Shown here: one piece after another, positions 47,765 through 61,004 of the stretch
How the letters are laid out: every line of letters starts with the position of its first letter
Position numbering within the stretch: the stretch's first letter is position 1
NCBI GenBank assembly: GCA_009869945.1
Contig: WIXG01000113.1
Span: 62,001 to 126,000, forward strand
DNA from: Mesaphorura yosii
Lineage: Eukaryota > Arthropoda > Collembola > Poduromorpha > Tullbergiidae
DNA: 64,000 nt
Direction: 5' to 3'
Notes under the pieces: model-generated
What the model saw: only the letters and a program-made list of their open reading frames with translations
What the model was told of the DNA's origin: nothing
Databases searched by the model: none
Translations under genes and position numbers: made by a program

Positions 47765-50700
47765 TAGAAACACTACACTTATTGTAGGTTTTATAAAAGT
47801 AGAGACTGAACAATAGGATGGACTGCCATTCATGCCAGCGAGTGCTTTTAAATTCTAAATCATGTCAGGTTTAAAATATAAAAAGGGACTCTTCCTTGTG
47901 AGGCAACCGATTCCTTTTTCTCATCACTACTCTGTAGAACAGCGGGCTGATCGTTCTTCCAGCGTTTTAATAATAGCTATTGATTTTGAATTCCATCATT
48001 GAATGTTTGAGCAATACTGTACTTGCAACATGCTGGAGAGTAGAAATCCACGCTGGTACATGGGTAGAGTTAAGGGACGAAAGTTTTGTACATCCATCAC
48101 GACTTAACTATTCAAAAGTGTACTTTAGAAGAGACAGAAAACGTTGTGATAGTCTTACCGACAGACATGTAGTAATATGAGAGTAGCTGAATCATCGAAC
48201 GGTGACCGCTTAACACAAATTTTGGTTAAATTTTGTAGCTGAAGTATGTGTACAATGACGAGAGATCGTAATAGTAGCGCCAGTGAAGCACAACTCTTAG
48301 CGTTAGCTGCGACTTAGATTTTTACATCTTGGCAATCATTTTAAGGCGGATTTATTCGAACTGGAAGATGCATACAGTCATCTGTCGGGTGGAAGTAGTT
48401 CTCATTAGGTTATTTAATTAAGATTTTGTAGTCATTCATAAAGTCAAATCGTAGGACTTATTTTTGTCGTAAGAAACATTTTAGAGCTGCAAAGCTAACA
48501 AAGCAAATCTTCTAATGTAATATAGAAAGAGGGGTCGAGGCTGCGTTGCATTTACTTGTTAACCAAAGAAGTCTTCATTTCGTTGTTTTCTAGCGCTTCA
48601 TCATCAAAGTCATATCGCGTAACGAGTACTGAAATTTAAATTAATGAGAACGTTGGAGGCGTTTAACTTTTAGTTGTCATCAAATTATTATTTCATGAGT
48701 TGAGTTTTGCTTCCATGCTTCCTTGACTTTACACTTTTATTGCTCCTCAGCCTGTAATTATAACGCATTCTGTGGTAATGTTCCCAAATTAGCACAACGA
48801 AAGCCTGACGGGGGAAGAATTTGACCTCAATGAGTGTTTCTCGTGCGCTTAAAAATGTAGCGATAAATTACTTCAGTGTGGCGTATTGACTCGAGGTGCT
48901 AAAGGCAAAGCTAGCTACAGTTTGGTCTTTACTCATGTGTCGAGTAATGGAAATCGATTCCACCATGAGTGACACACCTTCTTGTTTGCAGTCCTCATTT
49001 CCGATGCGGCTCTGAATGTTGCAATAGAATTTACTAAGCAAATAAAGCTTAATTTAGTCGTCAGATTATAACTAAGAATAATCAATAGAACGACGGCCAG
49101 CCAATAACTTCACTGCATGCAGTTTTAGCCTCATGTCACCAACTTGTCATCACCGGAAAAGAACTTACATAGTGCAGCTTAAATTTTCGTGACCAAGGCG
49201 AAAACTTCATAATGTAGAGACCTAGAATTACAATTACGTTCTGAGTTGCATAGTTCAAGTACTTAAACAGCTCTGCCACAATGTGGTTGTGACTTGTAAC
49301 CTCGCTCATGAACATTGCGTAACGCGATAGCGCAGGCAAGGCAGAGGAATCATGCTGGAGAAATGCGAAGAATGACTGAAAGAGGGGAATATTTCTCCTG
49401 AATAACTTTAATATACGTATTGGAACGTTCCAATAATTCTACTCGGGTTTGCCATGGTCTGAGAAATCACCTTCACTTTACTTGAGTGAAATGCTTGAGA
49501 ATATATTTTGCAGAGTAATAATTAGTTTATCAAAAGACAACGCGTGCTCAATTAGAAATTCGACTAGTCCACAAACCACTGTTGTTCTCGGTTCCTTGAG
49601 ATCAAGATTTGCGTTGACTGATTTCTTAATTTGTCATCTCTCTCAATCTCAATACGAGTTGATTTGGGGCGTATCAAATGATATATTTGAAATTTATTTT
49701 TTTAATCAATTGCTGTTACTCTCCACTGCTTGAGACAAAAGCCCTGTTAGACTGCCGACTTCAAGTAACTTTTCAGGACTCTAGTTACGAAATTCTGTTT
49801 CATTCTTCTTGCTATCTGAAGTTGCATGGCGCTATTGATTCTAAGAAATTCTTATGGTCGATCTAGAAGAACGACGATACACCGCGTGTCAGATAAGTGT
49901 AAATGTATGAGGGAATGACACTCAAAGTGATTTCTTTTTCGTGTGCCTACTTCCGTACTTGCACAATCACTGCAACACATTACTGCAATAATGTCATACG
50001 CTGGACTAAATTAAAATAAACTAAGTCCTTAGACGTTTTATAGAGCCACGCTTTCTGTGAGCTCATAGAGCATCACTGTGATTAAGAACTCTGTAAAGAT
50101 AAGGTACGAGAAATTAATCAGACACAAAGTGAAAGCTGCAAATAGACTAATGAATTGGACTACTGATAAATCGCCAACTCACAGTAAAACTTGGTAGCAC
50201 GACCAAATTGTTCATTGTTATTCTGACTAGTTTGTTAAGTGCCATGAAATGTTCAGTTTGTTGTCAGCCATGTCCTTCTTGTGTGCTCCTTATGTAAAGC
50301 ATCTTTCATAGGGCTTGTGTTGTAATTTTAGGAGTGCGAGTAGGTGTGATTCCATTATCAGCTAACGTAGAACTGTATTTTAGAAACTAAAACAAGCAAG
50401 ACAACCATTTCCAAATCGTGGAGTACGAAATGTGAGAAGAGCAGTTCTTCGTCCCACGTGTCTGAAACCCCAAACCGAAGCTTTACCTTAGACACAGCAA
50501 AACTAAAGGTTTTCAGTACAAGCCCACTAGAACAGTCGTAGCGACGTACCAAGCGAACAATGATGATGAAGTGCTGGAAAAGAGCGAATAATCTTATGGT
50601 TTGAAATCATAATGATATTCTAAAAGCAGAAACAGTGTAGTCAAAAGTCGGACTCCGAGGCACGGCTCAGCACGTGTTGTGGTAATGCGATCCTTTCGTT

Positions 50701-53700
50701 CAGTGAATGCATTACGGCAACCAAGGTTCGGGACGCTCGGGTCCGATTTTAGAGATTATTTAACGATGTTATGATATAATGTTGATATAAGAAAAGAATT
50801 GTTATTGAAACTGAAATGTAATAAAACAGAAAATGTAGTCAGCGAAGAATGCGACGCGAGCGGCCTCCTTCAGTCGGCTAATTCGCTGCAAGTTCAGATG
50901 GCCTTTTGCTCAGCACGATTGATTTCCTCCTTGGCTGCGTAATGAGTTGGGTAGCAATAAGAAAAAGGATCCAACGCCTCACACGATGCCTACCACAAAG
51001 TTTCGACCTGAACTCCGTCGTAGAGTTGTGAAAATGTACCTGGAAGCACACATGCACACATACAAGATCGGATTAATCGTAATTCGGTTTAAGAGGCGGA
51101 AAATGTCTCAAAGGCACCGCACGCTGTGGACAACGACATCCGAATAAACTAGTCGTCTTCCTTCTTTCAGATTGCGGTAATTGGAAATGAAGGCTGTCCT
51201 GTAAAAAAGTTCCTGTACTTGTGCAAATGACGGCCATTACTCGGGAAGCTATCTGGAGATCATTGGAATTATTGAGACACGACAAAACTGTCATTTCTGC
51301 CTCTCGAGTTCTTTGCTGATTGAAACATTCTCAGTTATCCGTCAACCTGTTGCCTGCTCGCCAGGTTTCCATTGCGCTCTAGCACAAAGTGTTGCATGTG
51401 TTTCTAAACTGTTCAGTCGGAGTTGGCATACGGAATTTAATTTTGGAATCAACAGATGTTGAGCAGTCAATTTCTTACCAGCACTCCTCAGAAACGGGTC
51501 AAGATAAAGGCTGATAAGTCTCTCATCCGTCGTCGTCATTTCAATAATTAGGTTTGAGCATGATAAGCAGCGCGAGTGTTGCAGCACGTGTTCGTGCATT
51601 CTAATTGGAAAACGAAGTTAACCAATTATCCAAGCCTACGATGAATCCTAAAACTTGGCTTGGCGCATCTCAACGAACAACGTGATCGTCCTTTCCAGAC
51701 TCTCTTGAGAGATGCATTGCTGTGGAACGGCAGATTAGAAACACGTTCCTGCTTCTTACTGTTGAATTATTGCAGTCGTCTTTTCTTACTTTGTAATGAT
51801 GACGATGAAAGTAAAGACTCGGCCCGACGGACAACAAATCTCTCAGGCATCTTTGCATTGAGCGTAAACTGCAGCTATGAATACAGGAGACATTTTTCTT
51901 GTGTGAGGAATTGAAATACTGAGTGAGTTCAAATTAGCAAATTAGGGAAGTTTCGAAGTATAAAGGGCGTCCCCGTCAATTTGTTCGACAAAAAGTATCT
52001 CTTTTCATGCGCTGAGATGCCCTTGGAAGGTTTTTCACAAGTTGTCCTAGACGATATTATCTGTGCAGCAGCCGAGATAATTATATAATCTTGTAACTGT
52101 AGCCAAGTCCTTCCTCATGGTTGAATCGTGTCTGCAACTTTCTTCGCCTCTCTTCTTCCAGCTTGTCAAACTTGACTTCCGGGCTGCTCGCTAATTAAAG
52201 TCAAGAAACGCTCATTTAAAGTTTTGGAACTTTAACTCCATTGAACCAAATGCAAAGTTAATATCGCCTTAAGTTCGAGTTGCCTTTATTGGCTCGAAGG
52301 TCATTTTCACATTTCTTTGGAAAGAATTTTCTGAAGCGCAACTTCGCAGTGCACCAACTTAACTTTCCATTCTTGTTGTTTGCTGCACGACTGCGACTGC
52401 ACCCGTGCCGTGTTCAGGGATTAGACGCCCTTCAACTACGTAAGCAGGCATTATTAACGTGCTGGCCTTTTCCTGGCGTGTTTAGAATTTTCTTAACTAA
52501 ACATGTGATCCCTCAACAAAAGCAGTATCTTCTTTCAGACGGACCGCATACTTTACCACTGCGCAAAGCATTAGGAGCTTTATATGCTTTTGTGCATTCT
52601 AAAATTCAATCTACGACGAAGTCGGGCCAGAAGGACCGAGGCGTAAACGAGAACACTTGTTGCATGACAAGCACGCAGACTGCGGTTTCGACTTGGACTT
52701 GGTGCTGCTTTAGGAAGTAGAAAGCCCAAAGTGTGAAAATATTGCGAAATTGAAAGCAGGCATCGCACAGAAACATCTTTACGTAACTCTTATTGCTCTC
52801 GGCAGCTATTTTTGTGAGTGAAAGTAAACACATACTGTGGCTCAGGATTACGCCTACGCATTCTGGGTTCAAGGGACATTGCGCTCTTTTATTATGAAAA
52901 TGGTATTTTCACTTGGACATTCTAGCATAGCCCCAGAAGAGGACAAGCCGAAATGAGAACCTCCGACTCAAATCCGATGCGTTATTAAAATGACGGCGCT
53001 GATGAAATAGAAAGGTATTAAGTAAGAAAAAAGCTCTGCTGTAACACCTATATTCAGATTTTGCTAATGGAGTAGTTTCTACCTGCCACACAGCATGTCA
53101 TCGATTTGTTTTCTATTGTGTCGCTTCTTTGTTGTGGTGGTTTAGATGTCATCGCGCTGCAGGCCTACAAAATGATAATCGGCGAATGTTTGTGAAGTTA
53201 GTGGATGATCCTAACGATCAGAATCTTTCCCTAGCCGACTGCATTTGATTGAAATGGACACTATGGTGACTTCATGCAAACTTTTCTCCTTAACCCGTAT
53301 TAGATTAGATTTTTATTTCTTTATGTTCTCGACAGGCATCGGCCCATAGAACATGCAATTATAATAACATGGCACAAATTGATAATTTCAAGTATTAAAA
53401 ACGTGTTTAATTCCGCTTCTAATTCATTTAAAAGTTTTAATCGGGAAAGTGATTCTTTGATGTATATCATTTGTAAGCATTTGCTAAGTTGTTAAGAGTG
53501 TCGGCTTTTTGGCTATCAATCATTCTGTAGAATTATTGCTGATTTATTATCTACTATCTGCAGGAATTTCATTAGTGTCAGGCGGTTCACGGCCGGGTTA
53601 CGTGTCCATTCCCCGTGTGTATTAAGTCTCAAATTGAAGAGCTACAGCCAAACAAGAGGAGCTTCGCCTGAATGAGAGAATAATAATTACAAGCAATGAT

Positions 53701-56359
53701 TGTAATAGAAGAATGGTACTCATCTCAGGTTGCATTCTCGACCAATCTAATCTACGTAAGCCTGCGTAAACAAATCTCATATAAGCCCAAGAAGATTGGG
53801 TTTATGCTCGCATTTTTTCGTGTTCCGTGCCTTGTATCTTCGGTCCCGCGAGAGTACTCACGTTGATGTCGGTGCGTGAAACCTTCTTTTGCAAGCAAAA
53901 CACACATACGGAATTCCGCATCGCATATGGAATTCCTAGAACAGGAACACAAAAAACGACATGTTCGACACATGAATAGTTCTGGAATCTCCATCGAAGA
54001 TGCGAGTCACGTTTATTGTTCACATAATTCTGTGCAGGACGGAGATTGGATTGGATGTCAATCACTGCTCGGTGCATGCTGCTTGCGCCTTCGGCTCTCA
54101 AGTCTTTCGAATCGTAATAAAAACAAACTCCGAAAAAGCTCTTGTGCTCATAAAATGCAAACAAATGCGCAGAGTGAAAGTTATCAATCATTTATCACGA
54201 TCTTGGCCGCATCGCGAGTGTGAACCTGTGTAGAATTCTTTCAGTCGCGCTTCTGATAAATTGCAGTGAAGAGCGCCTTCTACCAGTTCTCATGATGCGA
54301 GAGATGTTGCCTGAGACTGAAGTGACGGCTCGGCATGTGCTGACTTTTTAATGGAAATAAGTATCTGGCAGACTCAGCTGAAGCCCACACAATAAATGTC
54401 CGCATTAAATGCACATTAAGGGAGCTCGCGTCGCTCATCGCTGAGCAAGTGGGCTGGGATCTCTGAAACTGCTTAACAAATGGGCTCGTATGGTGCTCAT
54501 GTCTCCGCAATTTAGGTCTCACAAGACCAACTGCTGGAGCGACAGGAATATCGAACCACCGCTCAAGCAGGAAGTGGCACCACAGAATAAGCTTGAGAAC
54601 TCTTTTCAAACTTATTGCAAGTTGTACGTGTGCATCGGTTTGACTACTTCACCAAAACTCAAGAGAAAGACCATCACGGGCACAACTGTTGCAGAATCTC
54701 TACGTCTTGTCATGCCTGTCTTTCTTTTCGCGCTTTCCCTTTTACAGTCTCTCCCAGCGCAGCGGTTCTTCCGTTCTGTTTCCATTTCCCAGTAATTCTT
54801 GCTTTAGGTACCAGAAACAATATTTTTACCACGAACATGAACATCTAACATGACATGAATTGGTTGTTAGCTAAGAAAATGAGGGCGAGACGAGACGAGT
54901 CGGTTGCTATTATTTTAAAAGCAGAGCGAAAGTGAAAACGATCCAGTCCCAGTCCCTGAATTCACTTTACTTGTTTTAGGCAGGCGGTTCCTCGCCGCAC
55001 TTCACGATGATGTATACAAATTCCAGCAGCACCCGTGAATAAGACCATTCGTGTTCTTGTGTACTCGCTTGTGTAAATATTACTACATTTGTAGTCTGCA
55101 CGAACGGTGAATTGGTGAACGGGAGAAAGCCTGTTGCACGCTTGAAATTAGACAAGTGAAATGACAACCTCGAGCATCAAGTAAGGGCAAGTGAGAGCAT
55201 CCAGTAAGAAGTACAAAAAGAGTGCTATAAATATTGAAGTACTGGAGAGAATTCTTCAGCAAGTAGGAAAAAATCTAACTATTCGATTATGAAGAATTCC
55301 ATTGCGGCAACATTATGTAGTATTAAGTAGAAGAATAATTAATAACGCCGACAGTAATGCAATTATAGTATAATGATTACCGAGGTTGTTTTTGCCCGTC
55401 TTAGCTGGTGAGTTCCAGCATATCTTGCAGGCTCTTGAGCAATCTTTTTGTCTTGCTGCCTGTTTTCATTCCACGGTTGAGGCAAATGAACAGAGAACAA
55501 GTACATTCATGCATTCGGCTTCGTACATCGGGCATGAGAGCAGACTGATGGACATCATCAAGTGAAAAGTGTGAAGGAATTAATAAAATAAAAATTGAGA
55601 TGATAAGGTAAAGTTTTGCTGTCGGGTTTAGTCATTGTACACCAAACTAAATTAATTTGACAAACGAACTCACTCAAGCCTGCCTAACAGCGAGAAACGA
55701 GCTTGTGTGCTTGTGCTTGACGCGTGTATGGGAAAAGTTTGTGAGTATACCGCCAACTGTTGTATTTGGACTTGTCTGACAGAGTGACTACCACAATTTA
55801 TTTATATGCCCTGAAGACCGTTTTGTGCAAGACTTTGAACTTCAGCTCAGCAATTTTAGACTCCAGTACCTAAAATTTTAATAGACAGATTTCCTGGTAT
55901 AAATTAATATTTTGGATTCGTGTACTCAATCATTCGCAGTATTGTTATTCGCTATCAAGTAACGAGATTGCAGACATGATCTGTATTCCATAATGAGCGT
56001 CTTGACTTGACTTGTCTGTTGCGGAGAACTGCTCAGCATTAATTAAATTGTCTATGATTGGTGCTACTTAACAGTTTTCTTGATCGGAAGACAAGCAATG
56101 GATGTATCAGTCCGTGGGCGGACGAGCTAAATCACCGGCTTCACGAATCCACGACTTCTCACGGCGTTGTCCAGTGCTTGGAGTGCCTAGATATCATAAG
56201 CACTTATTCCCATGGTACTCGGCATAGGAATATTTCATTTCAATTTCCGAAGCACCAATTTAGCATTCACTTTTCCTCATTGTGTGGTTTCGTTTGATAG
56301 TCGTAATAAAATTCACAGTTTGCCATTTCGATGCTGATAATGGCAATTTGGTGTAGTTG

Positions 56360-56413
56360 AAAGCAGAAGCCGCAGGAGTGGCACTTCGTCTCATTTGCAC
56401 TTCGGCTGCTGCT
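56360..56413. other. Inverted repeat with 11 of 12 paired bases
   Basis: AAGCAGAAGCCG and CGGCTGCTGCTT form a stem across a loop of about 30 bases. The stem is too short and the loop too large for a typical microRNA. Confidence 0.4.
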
Positions 56414-59092
56414 TGTGTTTATCATAACTTAATTGGCGTAATGATCAGATGGAATCTGAAACCTGTGGAGCAGCGGCTGGATCACCCGCTCACACATGAC
56501 TTAGTAATTCCTTTGCAGATGCTCGTCGCTGCGAGTATTCCAACAAGTTTCAGCTCCAGCTAGTTTTAGTTTAGCTACTCCTTTTTTCTGTAAACATTCA
56601 CTCTACGTTTGTTCCATGCACAGTCGCAGTGTTACATCATAACATTACTTCATTTTTACTACTTTACTTGTGGACTGTGAATGGTCTTGCACTTCTCCGC
56701 TTCACTCACTCTCTTTTACTGGCCCAAGCCCCAAGTGTTTCAGAGTCCAATTCTTCGAGAGCAACCTGCCAATGCAGTGCTTTTGGAACCAACAGCCAAC
56801 AGGTACTTCGCTCATATGCCTAGCCCAGTTACAGTTACTTCGCCTACTCCTTCCTCTTTCCGTTCTCACTTGGAACCTGCACACGATGAAAATTGTAGTG
56901 TAAAGAAACTCTGTCAGGCTCAGTTGTCGTACAACACTCGCAAGGTGAAAGTCGATCAGGCGTACGTCCCGTCCAAATAAACATGAAAAGGGTCGTCGTC
57001 TCACACCACACGCGACTGTACTTTGTTCGTTTTACAAGACAACTTTCAGGTCAGCTTTAGTGAAGTTAGTGTATTGTTGGACTTCCTAAGCTTCGTGAGT
57101 TTCTTGTGAGTGGTAGTTAAAGGATGAATTAGGACGACCCAGTAAGTTTCTCTCGTGTAAGTGTTTGCACACCATTAACAAAGTGTGATTTTGTGCACGT
57201 AGTGTGACAACGAGAACAAATTACAAATGTAGTGCGTGAACGATAATCTTGCTTAAACAGACAGAAGAAATTATGCTGGGGTAACCACGTTGTCCATTCT
57301 CTCATTATTTCATGGAAACCTGCAATTCAACGAAACACGAATAATATAATGAATTGTTTTATGATGTGAGAGCGGTTTCAGGATCATAAAGACTAACAAT
57401 AGACTTCAGACTAGACTAGACTTTCAGGGTTCATAACTCCATTCATTAATCGCGTTCTGTGCAGTGTACAGATTGTTTGACGAACGAAATGAATCATTGC
57501 GGATTTCTGGTGAAACTGAGAGCCTGCCACCACAACACGGTTATGGTTGCTCATGCTGCTTTATCTCGACGGAAATCATGAAATAGATTCGTGTCTCTCT
57601 CCATTAAGCTGAACTTGAGCTACTTCGTCCGTCGTGGTACGTGTTGCTGGCACTGACACGCGTACCCAATGTAACTTTCATTGAAACTCATTTATGGTGG
57701 CTGTTTCTTTTGATGGCAGTACTCATTCGCCAAACTCAATTTGTGCATCATTTGGACTATCAGCAGCGAAGAGAACGAGAGTGAATGATGTGAGGTGAGT
57801 GCAGCTGACGACGTTAAATGCGGCTAACCACAAAAGGTCCAACAAATAATACTAATAAATAGAATATCCGTCCTTTCATGAACACGGACATATCGAAATG
57901 AGGCGTGAAGTACAGAATGGAGAAGATCCCTTTCTGGCAAATCACAACTCTGTAATTCGTTTCGGCTTTTCGCTACATATCTACAGCGAAACTGTGTAGT
58001 TGAAATTATAATTTCTTCTCTTTTTGCGTCATATTGCGGCCACATACAAAGACACCGTCTCCAGGTGATAGCGATAATAACACGGAAACGTGTGGTCATA
58101 ACTGCCCGTAATAGTCGCAGCAATCTAATCTTTCGAAAGGACTTCACGGAACCATGCGATGCTCTTTCTCCAACTTTTCTCGCTGTCAAAGTCCGAACTA
58201 CGCGCACGAGACGGTGAAATCAATGAACGCGATCTTATAATAATAATGCTTTGATCAGAGAGAAGTAAAGCAGAGTGACCACTGCCACTTCGAACTATTC
58301 AAACATTTTTGATTAAGGAGATAAAACTGTAATGAATAAATAAGCATAAGTAAGCGCCGCTTTCCCAAATTCATACTGCTCAATTCTTCATTGTACTGTT
58401 ACTATCGGTTCTTTTCACGTGGCCTTGGGTTGAAAGGTTTCTTGTGTCCATTTTGTCCTGATAAAATATGAAAATGGTGGCAGTACAAATGGGATGACGA
58501 AGTTCACTCTTGTCGGGTCGGAAATGTTTTTCGCTCATTAGCCGACAATTCATGGACGTGAGCTTAATGTGGGCAGCGATGCGCCACGTGTCTGCTTTTA
58601 CGGGAAAGCTGCCGCAGTACTTGAATGGACAGTCGAAAGAAATTAATGACCCCAGAGTGGCCAAATGTTTGTTTTGAAAATGAATTTCAACATTGACTTT
58701 TCATGAGTCCGGTGTTTCTACTCAACATCATTGCTTTTCCGCTACTAATTCATTAAAGCGGTTTCACGGATCGTGAAAAGGAGAGCATCGCACACGAACA
58801 AGCTCCAAGCGGTGGTCACGTCGATTTATTCAAATGAATCCATTAGTTTGACACATTAAGCTAAACGTTGTACTAATTAATTCGAAATTGACACCAACAC
58901 TTCATTAGTGCTCGTTTAAACTTAATTTAGGTGAGATTGATTGGAGAGTAAACCCAAAATCCTGTTCACATGACAGGCCAACGCATAGCATAGCAAAATC
59001 GGCTAAATCGGTGCATTATGTAAGTGTATAAACGTTTTAAAATCCCGGCGCCTGCCTGTCTGCAAGCAAGAAGAAGGCAGACGCATAAAAAT

Positions 59093-59133
59093 GGGACATC
59101 AACATGAATAAGGCATTAGTTTGTTGATGTCCC
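59093..59133. other. Perfect 12-bp hairpin
   Basis: GGGACATCAACA at 59093-59104 and its exact reverse complement at 59122-59133 enclose a 17-base loop. Pairing does not extend outward. No function can be assigned. Confidence 0.6.
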
Positions 59134-61004
59134 CCGCTTGGATGGAAAGTAAATTGTGTTTATGTGACACGACCCTGCTCAGCAATCGTAAAGGAATTGT
59201 TTTGTACCGTGCTAAAGTTGACATCGGTTCACAAAGTAGCCTACAGTCAGCTTTTTGCGTACATAATTAATTCGCATCCCCTTCGGAAAGTCACTGGGAA
59301 CGCATTTTAGCTTGGCAAGGTCATACGCATACAGACGAATGGTAACTTAATTATACCATTTTAAAAATTTGCTGAAGAGTGTTGGTTCACTGGTTTCCAT
59401 AAATCAGTGAATATGATTGATGGTGCTGGCGCATTTGCCAATTTCTTCACGAACAAGATCCGTGCTACAAACATGAGAAAGACTAATTAACTAATGGACG
59501 CAAATGCTACCTTAGTATTCATTATACCATGGTCTTCAGAGTGGAAATGTCAACATGAAATCTCACCGAGGGAATTTAACCTCAGTCCGTTTGTTTGGAT
59601 GGGCTTCTTCTTGGCGCACGTGAAAGTGTAAACCCTAAACAAGATACTTTCAAGTTTTGAAAGCCTATTAATAAATTCGCACTGAATAATTGGACAGTCT
59701 TCGAGTTTTTGGTTCCACTCGAGCTTGTAAACATGACAAATATTCGTCGCATCCCTTAAGAGCTCCTTAAACTTAATAGCAGCAGTTCTAAAATAGGGGC
59801 CAATTCACTGTTCAGAATATACGTCTGGGGAGCACATTAAGGGAATCCTCGAGTTGCATTAGAATAACATGTGAATCGCAGGAAGTAGGCCGTAATCCCC
59901 TGTTGGCCTTCTTTCAAGGGCTAAGGCAAACGTTTGCGCTAAGCGTTAACATTGCACTAATTGGCCTAATTCATTAAATATTTCGATTTGCGTCTGCACA
60001 TCATAGAATTAATCCGCGACCGTTTCCGTACTTCGAACAGTACATGCCGTGCGGGAGTTGACGTTAGAATTTTCTAGCTGAGTGAGTGAAAGTGAATAAT
60101 AAAATAGCGGAGCTGCTCTCGCCATTTCCGTTCGAATTACGTGTGTTTGATCTTTAACTTGTCTTTTGTGCCCTCCATAGTCCAACCAACCGTTAAACCG
60201 TGTAATTCGAACCTTTCTGCCATCACCGTTTGTATTGCTCGAATATCAAACACCAAGTGAAGCTTCTTCCCTGGAAATAAAATTCCTAGACCAAAGGAGC
60301 GGAGCAGCAGAAGTGAGCTGGTGAAAACGAAAAACCTTTCAGGTTGAATAAAGTTCCTAGATAAGTAAAGGAAAACAAAGTTTTGGGAATTGGAATGCTC
60401 TTCAGAGGAAAGAGTTCTGTTGAGGATTTGATCACAAGGAAACCAATCCTCCTGTCTTGCGACTGCACAGAACATCTATTTGAACAGTAAATCGCTTGAT
60501 TTTGCTGCATTATTAGATTTTACTGGTGCATGATATCTTTCTGCATCATCTTACAATCCTCGTCGCCACCTTTCCAAGAGGCAGGCTTAACAGAAATTCC
60601 GAGATTTCGCGTTGTCCATGATAACAACGCGAGTCTAACTAGGCAGTCTCATACCATCGGAATCTGTCATGAGAAGAAAATCAATTTCTTGGCACTTGGT
60701 AAATAAAGATCAGAAAACAGAAAATAAGGAAAATAATTACATTACAGGAACAGGAAACTCTTCAAGTTCATGATTCGAAACCCAACTCCACTCTCGCCGG
60801 CCTGATCTGCTTGCTCGTCCCATGAAACCAAGAGGAACTGCACTTTGCAATGTTACAGCACTCGTCTGTGGCCGACGACGAAAACAATGACGCAATCGCC
60901 ATGAATTAGCTTTCCCACGGTGGCCATCTTAATCAATGTTAAGCACGAAGAACTGAGAAGACTTCCAAGGACATATTTTCTTTCCATCAAAATCGAAATT
61001 ACAA

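Larger units (their letters stand above)
47765..61004. other. Long region without supported genes upstream of rabphilin
   Basis: About 13 kb with only scattered short frames. The longest, 52280-52720 (146 codons), lacks an ATG until near its end and has no domain. Other frames near 53802, 54280 and 56681 are similar. It contains a perfect 12-bp hairpin (59093-59133) and a near-perfect one (56360-56413). It probably includes the rabphilin promoter, 5'UTR exons and regulatory DNA. Confidence 0.45.

Noticed and set aside
48558-48575. Reverse-strand TCTTTGGTTA resembling miR-9
   Set aside because: Ten bases only; no opposing arm.
49486-49502. TGCTTGAGAATA resembling miR-137
   Set aside because: The miR-137 start and 3' part are missing and no hairpin is visible.
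52280-52720. 146-codon plus-strand frame
   Set aside because: No ATG until near the end and no recognisable domain; an open frame this long is expected about once by chance in a window of this size.
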